Positions 1 to 9,834 of a stretch of 64,000 bases of DNA are shown one piece after another. The DNA comes from Desmodesmus armatus. Its lineage: Eukaryota; Chlorophyta; Chlorophyceae; Sphaeropleales; Scenedesmaceae. Each line of letters opens with the position of its first letter. Position 1 is the first letter of the stretch. The notes beneath the pieces were generated by a model. It searched no databases. It was not told the origin of the DNA and saw only the letters and a list, made by a program, of their open reading frames with translations. Both the position numbers and the translations under genes were made by a program. Location of the stretch: positions 124,001 to 188,000 of the forward strand of contig VIIQ02000562.1 in assembly GCA_007449985.2 (NCBI GenBank), written 5' to 3'.

Positions 1-1820
1 GCACCTGGTTCTTGGCCTCCACTGCGGGGCCTGCCCCTGGTGTTGGTGACAGTGCTGTCTCCAGGTACTGACGCGGCGACACCTGCAGCCAGCGGCAACA
101 ACGATACAGAACCCTGGATCTTGCTCATCCTCTGTGTCTCCTTGCGTCTCAAACAAACTCCTGCAACTGCACGTGCCCAACAACAACAGCATTCCATGGG
201 TTTGGATGTTATACAGGCACCTGCTGCCTGCAGCACTGTGCCTGTGGTGGCTGAGTTGCCATCTGCAGGCTGCTCAGGGGTGGGCCGAAGCTGTCTGCTG
301 CGCATCCCTGTTGCATCCAATTTTCATCACCCCCCCTCCCTACGAAGCACCACTCACCTTGTGTCCGTCCTCCTCCAGGTCGAGGTAGAAGTCCCTCAGC
401 AGCCACAGGAAGGAGGGGGTGAAGGAGCGCAGCTCATACGCATCCTCTGCAAGCAGCACAGGCACACACAACGCATAATGCGCCTGCTTGAGCATACCCA
501 GGCCTATCCTGTGACGAGGTGTGCAAGGTGATTGCGATGCAGCATGCTCACTCACAGGCGCCCTCATGAAACTGGGCACAGGCTCTTAGCTGTGCAAGCC
601 AGTTGAACCGATGCCGTCTTACTGTGCCTGCGCACTCCAGCACAGGACAGCTTGCTGTGGTTTGAAGCAGCAAAGCTCACAGCTGCTGAGGTCGACCTCT
701 AAGTTGCACGCATGGGCGCATGTGCATCCGTCGGACCTGGCGCCCTCGCTGCTGCAAGCTCTGGGGGGTGCAGCAGCACACCCAAGTGGTGTGACGGCTC
801 AAACAGCCAGAGCCCCTTGTCCCGCTGCCGCTGGCAGTCCTACCTGCAGCTGGCCCTGTGGCGCGCACGCGCACGTGCTTGGTGATCTGTGTGACCAAGC
901 TGAGCCTGTCCAGGGCTGCCTCATCGATGGGCCCCATCTGGTTGAACACAAACATGCTGGACAGCAGTACAGCCAGGGACAGCAGCTGCACAGCGTCTTG
1001 GGCGCGCTGCACACAGTACACAGCGAACAACAAGCAGCAAGGCTGGATCATCATCTAGACATGGCCAAAGGGTTCATTGTAGTACTAGGCTGCTTGTAAG
1101 GCTGCTGCGCAGGAGAAGGAGCTGTACAACATGACATTCGTGGTTGCATTGCCGAGCCCTGTCGCAGCAGTGCATGCATCAGTGCGCCTCACCACTTGGG
1201 TTTGGAGTGCATCAGCTACTGTGCAACTGCAGCATTGTGGTGAGGGCGGTGACCCCTACCCCTTGCTGCATACCTACCTGGTCGTAAGCATCAATGCCCT
1301 CAGAGTCTAGCAGCACCTGCAGCAGGCAGCCCATCAGGGGGGTTATGCTGAGCAGCAGTGTATGCAGCCTGCTGCTGGAGATTGCTTCACTGCTTGTACA
1401 TGCACGGTGCATGTTGAGAAGGACTCTCTGTACAATGTTGCTCCTGTATAACTTTGCATGGCAACATGCCCGGCCATGCTGAAGCTGCTGCACACATCCA
1501 CTTACTAGGTGGTAGGGGTTGCCATCTGGGCCCACCCGCTGGAAGGGCTGTGACCAGATCCAGAGTCCCTTGGTGCAGGGTCTGTGGCTGTGTGCAAGCT
1601 TGAAGCCTGTACTTTGGCCCAGCAGCTGATTGAGTATGTAGCTCTTCCCTGTCCTGGCCCGCCCAGTTACTGCTATCACCCCCACAGGGGTCTTGATGGA
1701 GCGCAGGCAGGCCAGTGCCTCTTGCCCGCACTCAACAAGCCCTGTGTCGCTGTCGTACGCGATGAGCTGCAGTGGGGCTGGTGCACCATCCGGGAACACT
1801 GCATGCTCGTAGGAGCCCAT
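1..1820 (-). CDS. Guanylate-binding protein (GBP/dynamin-superfamily large GTPase), 3' end off the window
   Basis: Five exons are visible on the minus strand: 1820-1506, 1316-1278, about 1000-844, about 449-363 and about 66-1. The first encodes the P-loop GRARTGKS followed by HRPCTKGLW, a GBP hallmark. The second is a 13-codon exon with VLLDSEGIDAYDQ, the switch-II/G3 DxxG region, and joins in phase 0. The third carries LAVLLSSMFVFNQMG, the fourth FTPSFLWLLRDFYLDL, and the last YLETALSP, all typical of the GBP G domain. I chose the ATG at 1820 (MGSYEHAVFPDG); the frame is open further upstream but has no earlier ATG. GBPs hydrolyse GTP and remodel membranes or act in defence in animals; the role in algae is not established. 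The helical C-terminal domain lies outside the window. Family assignment is secure; exon 3 and 5 borders are approximate. Confidence 0.85.
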
Positions 1821-2311
1821 GCTTCCTGGCCTCCTGGGTGCTGGCAAGCACAGCAGCAACTGCTACCTTCTGCTGGCACCACTGCAGCTGCTGCTGTTCT
1901 GCCAACCACCAAATAGCAGCAAGAGGAAGCGCTGCAGGGGGCTTGCCGTAGGTATTTGATGTGATGAATTCACGGAAATGCAAAGAGAAGCTGTCAAGTC
2001 GTGGTGTTGGGCAGCAGAAGGTCAGGATACTGTATACCAGAACGGTGAGGCCCAATATAGGGTTTGATGCACAGTTAATTTGTAGCATCCACCCAAGGAT
2101 GAACATGCACGTGAGGAGGCAAGCTGCAGGTGAAGCTGCCTGGCTGATCTTTTAAAACTCTTTGACTGAACCTCCGACAGACGTGGACGGGAGGTGGTCA
2201 GCGAGTTAACAAGTTGACTCTCGTAGCATTTTGGGGGGACCTGCAGACCACGTGCAGCACCGGAGGATGGGCATGGTTGCATCCAGCCACCATCAACTGC
2301 TCAATGAATGC
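1821..2311. other. Intergenic spacer between GBP and NEK kinase
   Basis: About 490 bases between the GBP start codon and the stop codon of the kinase gene, both on the minus strand. It should hold the GBP promoter and 5' UTR and the kinase 3' UTR. I see no additional coding exon, RNA gene or repeat that I can support. Confidence 0.5.
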
Positions 2312-2917
2312 TCATACAGAGAGATACCGCAACTCAGGGGGCACAGGGAGGCTCAGCGCCTCCTTCAAGTTGTGTACAGCAATCACTGCCAGCAGCTGCT
2401 CCCGTTCCATCAAGGCCTCCCTGCCAGGCTGGCTGTCTTGATCAACTGCATCATCAGCACCCCCGCCCACTGCATGCTCATCTGGCCCCTCAGGTACTGC
2501 TGGCAACAGCTGCTGCTCATGTTCACGCTGCTGCTGATCCCCATCCCCAGCATCTGGCCCAGCAGCAGCAGCGCTCCAGGGCTTAGCCAGGCCCAGGGGG
2601 CTCAGCGGCTTGCTGCTGCCTGGCTGCGACACCATGTGGTGCATGCCTGCCAACGTGGGGCTCCCAGCATCTATGCTGCTCCTGATGGAGTTGGCATGAC
2701 TGGAGGTTGACGGCGTTGCCACCTCGGAGCCCTTCCGGCTTGCCATCCTGGACTCACTGCCCTCTGTTATGGTGCTCAAGCTGCCGCTCAACCCCAAACC
2801 CTGACCAATGGCTGCAGTCAAGTGCCGCAGCTGCAGCAGCTGCTGGGTCAGGGTCTGCTGCTGCGTTCCCTTGGCAGGCACTGCCAGCGCTGCGTGCTGC
2901 TCCTCCGTCGGTATCCC

Positions 2918-2948
<31 letters not shown>

Positions 2949-5498
2949 GGAGACTGCTGGGTGGTGCTTGCAGCAACGGCAGCAGCACCAACAGCACCAG
3001 CAAAAAGATTTGCTACTGCAGCCTGGGACTTGGGGGAGTCAATACTGGGGCGTGAATCCGTACTACCGCGTGAGCTGCCTCTTGACGGGCGCCCAAACCA
3101 AGAGCCCAGGGCTCGACACTGCTTGTAGGCAGCAGGCACAGGCAGCTCGACACTGCCCTGCCTGGCGGATCCCTTGGCCCGGCCGCCCTTGGGGCTGTTC
3201 TCCTGGCTGCCTGATGGGCTGCTGGTGGTACTGACAGCACCACCGGACGGGCTGACAGCAGCTGCACCCACGCTTATACCGCCAGTGTCCACGTTCTGAG
3301 CAGGCGCCTGGGGTTTGTATGCCGCACCAGCCCGCACGGAGACCTCCTTTTCAAGGCTCTTCCTCTTCCTGCCGCCAGCTGCCGACCCCCGCTGCTCCAA
3401 GCTGCTGCGCTGGCTGTTGGCTGCGCTGGTGCTGCGGCTGGCTTCCCACATCTGCCCCGCCTGCTGCAGCAGTACAGCGTCTGCCACATCTGCTGCACTC
3501 ACTCCAGCCTCCCGCAGCAGATCTGACCAGCTGCGGCCATAGCCGCCACCATCAGCCCCTGCTTGGCCCTCCTCTGGCCTTCCTGCTGGTATGCGAATGT
3601 CTCCATCACCACTGCTGAGGCTGTTGTCATCACTGCTGTGTGTCTGGCGCCGAGAGCCCTTGATCTTATGATGGAGGAGGACTGACGAGGACTGCAGGTT
3701 GCTGTTACCAAGGCGGCTGTGCTGCTTGGTGCTGCCAGTCAGCCCCGCCCAGGCCTTGTGCAACTTCAGCAGCAGGCTCCGCTTGCGGCGGTGCTTCCCG
3801 TGCTTGCTGACTGTGACATGGCCTGGGGCGTTTTGCCACTGCTGCTGCTGCTGCACGGTGTGCAACTTGTTTTGCAGCAGGGTGCCATCGGCGGCTGGCC
3901 ACAGCACCAGCGCCTTGTCGCCGCAGGGAAGAGAGCTGCGGTCAAGGCTGCTGCGGTTGGTGCTGGCACCGCCAGGGCCTGCAGGCGTGCTGCTGATGGC
4001 TGCGCTGTCCCTTGCCAAGGTGACCTCACTACTGGCGCTGCAATGGAGGTTGCCCTCAACTGCAGTGTTGCCGGTGCCCACGCCCAGCACAGCATCCATG
4101 CGCAGGGCTGCTGGCCGTGCTGCCATCATGGTGGAGCTTTTGGTATTGCTTGAGCCTGGAGCTCCTACTTCTGCGTCCGCCAATGTGCCACCAGCAGCAG
4201 CCATCTGGAGGGCCACTGCGCTGCTGTCAGGGCTAGTGAGAACGCTGGTACTGGCTAAATTTGATGCACTGTCGTCAGAAGACTCCCCTGAGCTGCCGTT
4301 GGCGCTGACATCCGCTACCACCCCACTGCCAAAGCTGGTCAGGCCGTCACTCTTGCTGCTGAGGCTGCTGACATCCCTGCTCAGCAGCTTGCTGGCAAGG
4401 CCATACCCAGCAGGCACCGCGGCTGGGCTGATCTCATGGCTGACCCTGCCGCTGCTGCAGCAGCTTCCCTCCTGCTCACTGCTCCTACTAGTAGTACTGC
4501 CCCTACCAAGTGCTGCACCTGAGCTGTTCTGGGTGGCGTACGGTGGGGGGTACGGCGTGCTGTTGTGTGCTTCCACTGAAGCACGCCGAGTAAGGCTCTG
4601 CTGCTGTATACTGCGGGTGCTGCCTGCACTGCCTGTGCTGTGGAACAAGCTGCTTGTTGCTGCCATGGCAGCCCCACTTTGCTGCTGCGGCTGCAGCGGC
4701 AGCGGCTGCTGCTGTTGCACACTCGGCATGTCTAGTGACTGGCGGTGCCCAAGCTGCAGGCTGGCTTTAGATAGGGGCAGCCGGTAATCTGTCGAATCCA
4801 TGCTGCCCCTCTTTCGGCTGCTGCCTAGCCTATTCCAGCTCCAATCCTCTATAGAGGTCCGTGTGCTGCCGCCGGAGCCCCCAGTGCTGCCCCGGCCTGT
4901 GAGCAGCACTGCTGTCCTGGCGGCGCCGCTGGTGCTGCCGTAGGGCGTCATGCTGTCAACCACACACATGGGGGCAGCCGCGGCAGGTCGAGCTTCAGCT
5001 GCCGCAGCAGGGTGTGGTACTTGGCGAAGTGGGGCCTGCGCAAATGCAACAAAGTGCAGCAACTTTCTCAAAACATATCAACGGTTGCAACAAGCAAGTG
5101 CGCATAAACAGGGAAGTCACTCCGGGAATGTTGTGAACCTGCAGGTTTGGTACTACCAGTGGCATTTAGCAGGTGTTGCATGTTGATGCTGCACATGACA
5201 GGCTGTCGACCGGCGCAGCTGCGCAGCATCACAGGTGTTGCAGAAACCCTGAGCTAGACAAGCGCTGCTGGCAGCCTCACTAACACAGCCCCTTCCACCC
5301 CAGGCCTCTTTTGCCTCAGCACAGCCAGCACGGAGTCCCGGCACAGCGCTTGCAGCCTCCTCACCTGAGAAAATCTTCCTGCAGCAGCTCAGCACAGGAG
5401 GGCCGTTCAGCCGGGTCATGTGCCATCATGCGGCGCTGCAGGGCCTGCAGCTCCTTGCTGTATATGTTGGGCAGCGGGGACGTCTTGCCGCGCCTAAT
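2312..5498 (-). CDS. NEK-family Ser/Thr kinase, 3' portion: end of kinase domain plus long Ser/Gln/Ala-rich tail (gene split by a retrotransposon)
   Basis: Exon 5498-5365 encodes RRGKTSPLPNIYSKELQA and then AHDPAERPSCAELL, the last helices of a NIMA-type kinase domain. It ends in a GT donor in phase 2. The next exon begins at 5035 and reads RPHFAKYHTLLRQLKLDLP in the spliced frame before meeting a stop near 4949. A single 70-80 base intron, with donor near 4970 and acceptor near 4900, would switch into the 860-codon open frame that ends at 2312. That open frame is rich in Ser, Gln and Ala, has poly-Gln and poly-Ser runs and basic patches, and ends VPPELRYLSV; no known domain is visible. Long disordered tails are common in NEKs, which act in cilia and cell cycle in algae. 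The frame switch at the start of the tail is unproven. Confidence 0.7.
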
Positions 5499-5653
5499 AG
5501 CATGTTAATGTATTACCATGCGTTAATCAGCAAAGCTGATGCACCCAGGGTTCAGGCCCTGCAGAACCATGGGCTTGCGCACTGCGACGGCATGCTTAGC
5601 TCTTGCCGTGCTTCTTGCAAGGCACGTTTTGCTGTTGTTGACACAACAGCGCG
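5496..5653 (+). repeat. A1 terminal repeat of the DIRS/PAT element
   Basis: 158 bp identical to 9535-9692. It starts AATAGCATGTTAATG at the left host junction. Divergence starts abruptly after ACAACAGCGCG. It contains small inverted motifs (CAGGG...CCCTG, and GCATG-type palindromes near the end) that could serve recombinase binding; that role is inference. Confidence 0.9.
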
Positions 5654-5863
5654 ACTCGCTACTTCGGTAGCGTTTTGTAGTGTTACACACTCTAGCCTCC
5701 GGCTCGATCTCAACAACCCCATTCTTGGCACTCACAGTGCCAGAGCCAGTTTCGGAGCTGCACCGCACTCCGCTCTTTTGAACACAGAGAGTCAACATCG
5801 GAACAGCTGATCGGGAAGCAGGCCTGCAGGGCATCTCGTGGTGTGGCCAGATCAGCAGTAGCA

Positions 5864-6184
5864 ATGCTTCGGGCACAAGGAGAGCCATCCCATCTGACCT
5901 GGCAGCTAGGCCAGCTAATCAATCAGCACGTAAGCCTGCAGTCACCTGCTGGAGATATCCAGCAGCAGCCAGAGTACCTGGGCATGGTTTGGCAGATGAT
6001 CACACCAGCAGCAGAGTGGGTGGTTCTGCCCCTCTTTGGCTGGGAGAAGCTGCCAGCAGACCCCAAGGAGCTGCTGGAGGGCGCAGACAGCAATCTCCTG
6101 CTGACCACGTGCCTGGTGACAGCAAACGCCCTGTACAGCGGCGATGAGGGCTCCAGCAGCAGCGCTGGAGCCGGCAGGCCCTAA
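5864..6184 (+). CDS. Small ORF in the 5' part of the DIRS element, possible Gag remnant
   Basis: A 106-codon frame starting at the first ATG (5864), ending at TAA, lying between A1 and the reverse transcriptase ORF. Its content (LRAQGEPSHLTWQLGQL, a hydrophobic/aromatic middle, a Ser/Gly/Ala end) matches no family I recognise. In DIRS elements a Gag-like ORF precedes the RT ORF, so position alone suggests a short or decayed Gag. No zinc knuckle is present. It could also be a fortuitous ORF. Confidence 0.3.
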   Translation: MLRAQGEPSHLTWQLGQLINQHVSLQSPAGDIQQQPEYLGMVWQMITPAAEWVVLPLFGWEKLPADPKELLEGADSNLLLTTCLVTANALYSGDEGSSSSAGAGRP

Positions 6185-6343
6185 GCAAAGGAGCCTCATC
6201 AGGCAGGAGTGGGTCTAGGCCCCCACGTAAGTGCCAGCCTTTGGCTTCCTGTCTGTACACCCTGGTGGCTTCTTGCATGCAACCTAGGGTGGGCACACAT
6301 TGTAGTGTGCTGTGTCTCCTGTGTTCCTCTCTCTTTTGTGGCG

Positions 6344-8338
6344 ATGGTGGTCCCCCCCTCCCACCCCTTTCCTTGTGATACACCCTTGCCCCAGCGCTTG
6401 GGTCGGTGCGCCAGTCATTGGCGCGCCATCGGGGCCTCCCCCACAGTCGTTTCTTGGTTGCAGCATGGTGTGCCTGTGGAGTGGCGGGGGGGCCGTCCCC
6501 CACCCCCCTTCTACAAGAAACCCCTGCCGTCTACTCATTCTCAGCGGCAGTGGTGGTTGCACACAGAGGCTCCTCGTTTTGTGAAGCTTGGGGTGTTAAC
6601 ACAGTTGGACGCCCGGCCTGACCACTGTTCTAATGCCTTTTGCGTGCCTAAAGGGGAGACCTGGCGGTTAGTTGTCAACCTGAAGCACAGCAACAAGTTT
6701 AATGTTGCTCACAAGTGCCGTTTTGAGACGCTGCGTATGTTGCAGCGCTACGACCTTGCCAATGCTTGGGCGGTGAAAGCGGACATGCAGGACGCTTTCT
6801 ACCAGGTGCCTTTGCACCCTTCTGCGCGTGACTACTTTTGTTTTGAGTTTGCTAGTTGCTATTACAGGATCAATTGCCTCCCCTTTGGCTGGAACAATTC
6901 TCCCTATTATTTCACCAAGGTTACGCGCCCCTTTGTTGCCCACCTGCGCGCTCCTTTCCACACCCCGGTTCCCCCTGGCTGCATGTACCCCTCCCCCTCT
7001 GGAGGCTTGGCACGCACAGGGTGTCGTGTGCTGCCATACTTGGACGATTTTCTTTTCTTGTTCCCTGACCCTGAGAGTGCGGCTGCTGGTGCTCAGTGGA
7101 TCCTGTCCCTGATGTACTGGCTTGGTTTCACACCGCACCCAAAGAAGTCAGTTTGGCAGCCGTGTCAGCAGTTGGAGCACCTAGGGCTCACTGTCGACCT
7201 GGCGGCTGGCACCTTTGCCGTCCCCCCTGCCAAAGTGGCCAGGCTGGCTCGCCTGGCCAAGGGCCTCATTGTTTCAGCCAAGCTGAACAAGCGCTTGGTG
7301 CCCAAGCGCGACCTGGCGTCTTTCTGTGGTTATGCTCAGTCTGTTCGGTTGGCTGTCATGCCTGCCAATTTGTTCTTGCGTGCTCTGTACGATGATTGCA
7401 GCAGTGTCAAGGGTTGGGGCGGCGATGTGCGCCTCTCCCGGCAGTCTTTCAGGGACCTTGAGTGGTGGTGTCAGATCCCTGAGCAGCACCTAGTCTCTCC
7501 TATCAGGTTGAGGCCTGCTGCCATCGACTTGTTTGTAGATGCTTCTGACCTGGGCTGGGGCGCTGTGATTCCCGACCTTGCTGAAAGCCCTGATTCAGTA
7601 GCTTCTGGTCGTTGGTCTGTTGAGGAACAATGTATGCACATCAACCAGAAGGAAATGCGCGCTGTGCGCTATGCCTTGCTGTCCTACGCGCCACTGGTAC
7701 GAGACAGGGTTGTGCGATTGTTTGAAGACAATACTGTTACGCAGAGTGTTTTGGGTAGGTTTGCCTCGCGTTCAGCAGCACTTATGGCTGAGTATCGTCT
7801 GCTGTGGGCGGTGCTGGACAGCCTGCATGTGCACCTTCAGGTTGTCCGGGTCTCCTCTGAGTCCAATCTGGCTGACGCCCCGTCCCGCTTTGTGGACCAT
7901 GGGGATTTCCAGTTGCACCCGCGCATCTTTTGCGCCCTCAACACCCTGTGGGGCCCTCACACCCTAGACCTGTTTGCTGCTGACAGTAACACACAGCTGC
8001 CGCTGTTCTTCAGCATGCACCGCTGCCCAGGCAGCTCTGGCGCGAATGCATTCCTGCAACCTTGGCATGGGCACAATGCCTACGCCTGCCCGCCCTTCAA
8101 CAGCAGTGTCTTGCTGCAGCTAGCTCAGAAGGTGCGGGAGGACCGTGCTACTGTCACTGTGGTGGTTCCTTGTTGGCCTGCTCAGCCGTGGTTTCACGAG
8201 TTGATGTTGATGGCTAAAGACAGCATGTACCTGCCAAATGCCACCTTCATTGCAGGCCCTTCTGGGCAGGCCCACCTGCCCAGCCAGCATTGGCGGATTA
8301 TGGCTATCAGGATTGAGCACGGTGGCTTTGGCTTGTAG
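6344..8338 (+). CDS. DIRS-type polyprotein: reverse transcriptase, RNase H, methyltransferase-like domain
   Basis: A 664-codon ORF from the first ATG; the frame is open back to 6209. The RT palm shows LVVNLKHSN, KADMQDAFYQVPL, LPFGWNNSPYYF and the active site YLDDF (aspartates near residue 233). RNase H follows with LFVDASDLGWGAVI near residue 397, then a glutamate-containing INQKEMRAV, then SNLADAPSR. The C-terminal 110 residues contain TLDLFAADSNTQLP and ACPPFN near residue 581, resembling the Dam-like methyltransferase domain of DIRS1 and kangaroo. The order RT-RH-MT with no aspartic protease or DDE integrase separates it from Ty3/Gypsy. The ORF has no internal stop, so insertion is probably recent. 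It would copy the element's RNA; integration would need a tyrosine recombinase supplied elsewhere. Confidence 0.9.
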   Translation: MVVPPSHPFPCDTPLPQRLGRCASHWRAIGASPTVVSWLQHGVPVEWRGGRPPPPFYKKPLPSTHSQRQWWLHTEAPRFVKLGVLTQLDARPDHCSNAFCVPKGETWRLVVNLKHSNKFNVAHKCRFETLRMLQRYDLANAWAVKADMQDAFYQVPLHPSARDYFCFEFASCYYRINCLPFGWNNSPYYFTKVTRPFVAHLRAPFHTPVPPGCMYPSPSGGLARTGCRVLPYLDDFLFLFPDPESAAAGAQWILSLMYWLGFTPHPKKSVWQPCQQLEHLGLTVDLAAGTFAVPPAKVARLARLAKGLIVSAKLNKRLVPKRDLASFCGYAQSVRLAVMPANLFLRALYDDCSSVKGWGGDVRLSRQSFRDLEWWCQIPEQHLVSPIRLRPAAIDLFVDASDLGWGAVIPDLAESPDSVASGRWSVEEQCMHINQKEMRAVRYALLSYAPLVRDRVVRLFEDNTVTQSVLGRFASRSAALMAEYRLLWAVLDSLHVHLQVVRVSSESNLADAPSRFVDHGDFQLHPRIFCALNTLWGPHTLDLFAADSNTQLPLFFSMHRCPGSSGANAFLQPWHGHNAYACPPFNSSVLLQLAQKVREDRATVTVVVPCWPAQPWFHELMLMAKDSMYLPNATFIAGPSGQAHLPSQHWRIMAIRIEHGGFGL

Positions 8339-8341
8339 CAG

Positions 8342-8965
8342 TGATGCAACCGTTTGCCCCTGCTAGCTGTCTTTTGCTGGAGTGTTGCTGCTAATGCCGC
8401 TCAGGCAGCAGCCATGCCACCGCCCCGGGCGCGTGTGCTTGCAACAGCAGCAGTGCCGTCATGTCGCTCTTTTGGGTTGCCGCCCGCTCCTTTGCTGCGG
8501 CAAAAACGTGTTTAGACTAGCTGTCGTCTGCTGAGTGATGCGGCCGTGGCTCAGGCAGCAACTATGGCAGCGCGCCTATGGCTCGCGTTGCGGTGTGCAG
8601 ACAGCAACCTGATATGTGTTCCTTCTTGGGTTTGCCCGCTCATGTGCAGCGGCCATGCATGTCTCGGCTAGCCGTCGGTTGCTTGAGTGATGCGGCCATT
8701 TGGCACAGGCAGCGGCTATGGCAGCGCGCCTCTGACTCGCGTTGCGGTGTGCTGGCGAAAGCAGCCTTGACATTCTCTCCGGACTTGGGTCTGCGCCCGC
8801 TCCTTTGCAGCGGCCGTTCGTGTTTCGGCTAGCCGCCGTTTGCTGTAGTGATGCGGCCATTCGGCTAAGGCAGCAGCTATGGCAGCGCGCCTCTGGCACG
8901 CGTTGCGGTTTGCTGGCGACAACAGCCTGGACATCGTCCTATACGGTCACCCGCGCATGTGCTAG
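8342..8965 (+). repeat. Diverged tandem repeat (about 150-195 bp units) in the 3' internal region of the DIRS element
   Basis: Units begin near 8342, 8536, 8688 and 8849. Each starts TGATGC(A/G)(A/G)CC and, in three of them, continues with a conserved CTATGGCAGCGCGCCT and GCGTTGCGG. Copies differ at many positions and in length, so it is an old array, not a recent expansion. No reading frame runs through it. A structural or RNA role in the retroelement 3' region is possible but untested. Confidence 0.7.
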
Positions 8966-9508
8966 CCACTTGGTGACGATGTCCCATCCCTTGACACAGT
9001 TTTTGCTGTCCCCGCTGTAGGGGGCGGTATGCTACGGCGGCTCCTTGCAAGCCCCACTAGCTGCCTTGTGTCATGTGGCCTGCCAGTTTTCTTGGTTGGG
9101 ACATGCTTTGGGGACAACACCTCACTTCTGCTTTGGAGTACATGCAATGCAAACAATGGCAGAGCTGCCGGCCGCAGCAGTGCCCTCTCAGTGGCCAAGC
9201 TGCCAACTTCAGCGTCATGTCTGACGCGGTGACCCCTTTTCTGGTGGTTGGTGATTTTACAGTTGCATGCCCACAGTTGTGGCTGTAAGAGGTCTGCCTA
9301 TGTTTGTATGACGCTTGCGTGACGCTAAGGTCACACTCTCTCCCTTTCGCTGGGTGGCTGGGGAGTTACTCATGGGCACTCCCGAAGTGCTGCATATGCC
9401 GTGTATGCTGTCCCGGCTGACCTGCATGCATGCATGCTTGTTATGGTGCCTTGGTGCACTTAGTAGCTCACCAGGCCTTCAACACAACTTCAACACATCT
9501 TTTTTATT
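8966..9508 (+). other. Non-coding 3' internal region of the DIRS element
   Basis: About 540 bases between the tandem units and B1. In many DIRS elements a tyrosine recombinase ORF would be expected in this part. I searched both strands for an R...HxxR...Y pattern in the open frames and saw none; all frames are short. Confidence 0.5.
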
Positions 9509-9537
9509 ATGGCAATCCCTATGCAAGGTGAATTAAT
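9509..9537 (+). repeat. B1 repeat of the DIRS/PAT element
   Basis: 29 bp identical to 9806-9834, beginning ATGGCAATCC and ending GAATTAAT. It overlaps the first three bases (AAT) of A2, so the B1-A2 joint has the sequence expected from closure of a circular DNA intermediate. Confidence 0.88.
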
Positions 9538-9692
9538 AGCATGTTAATGTATTACCATGCGTTAATCAGCAAAGCTGATGCACCCAGGGTTCAGGCCCTG
9601 CAGAACCATGGGCTTGCGCACTGCGACGGCATGCTTAGCTCTTGCCGTGCTTCTTGCAAGGCACGTTTTGCTGTTGTTGACACAACAGCGCG
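9535..9692 (+). repeat. A2 repeat of the DIRS/PAT element
   Basis: 158 bp identical to A1 at 5496-5653. It is followed by 113 unique bases (9693-9805) before B2. Identity of A1 and A2 indicates a recent insertion or template-driven homogenisation. Confidence 0.9.
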
Positions 9693-9805
9693 CCCACCGC
9701 ACCCTCCCTGGGCCGGTGTTTGGGGCCTTCCCCTGGTTGCTTTCTCCCTTTTCAACTTGTTGTTTGGTGGCTTTGCCCCCTCTCCGAAAAAAGTGTAACA
9801 CACAA

Positions 9806-9834
9806 ATGGCAATCCCTATGCAAGGTGAATTAAT
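9806..9834 (+). repeat. B2 terminal repeat of the DIRS/PAT element, right host junction
   Basis: 29 bp identical to B1. Immediately to the right, 9835-9864 on the minus strand encodes [10 protein letters not shown] of the kinase, so the host junction falls inside a coding exon. Confidence 0.88.

Larger units (their letters stand above)
5496..9834 (+). mobile_element. DIRS-order retrotransposon, PAT-like, with split direct repeats, inserted in a NEK kinase exon
   Basis: The element has the order A1 (5496-5653), internal region, B1 (9509-9537), A2 (9535-9692), B2 (9806-9834). A1 and A2 are identical over 158 bp, and B1 and B2 over 29 bp. This A1-internal-B1-A2-B2 layout is the split direct repeat known from PAT-like DIRS elements such as kangaroo of Volvox. 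The internal ORF encodes reverse transcriptase, RNase H and a methyltransferase-like C-terminus, the DIRS domain order, with no integrase. The trinucleotide AAT lies at both host junctions and at the B1-A2 junction. There is no longer target duplication. Removing one AAT-to-AAT unit restores the kinase reading frame. I found no tyrosine recombinase on either strand, so this copy is probably non-autonomous for integration. Confidence 0.88.

Noticed and set aside
3699..4787. 362-codon Leu/Ala-rich frame on the plus strand
   Set aside because: It is the complement of the Ser/Gln-rich NEK tail; (CAG)n and (AGC)n repeats create long open frames on both strands.
5496..9834. Interpretation of the element as an LTR retrotransposon
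   Set aside because: The repeats are split (A1...B1-A2-B2), no protease or DDE integrase is present, and there is no target duplication beyond a shared AAT.
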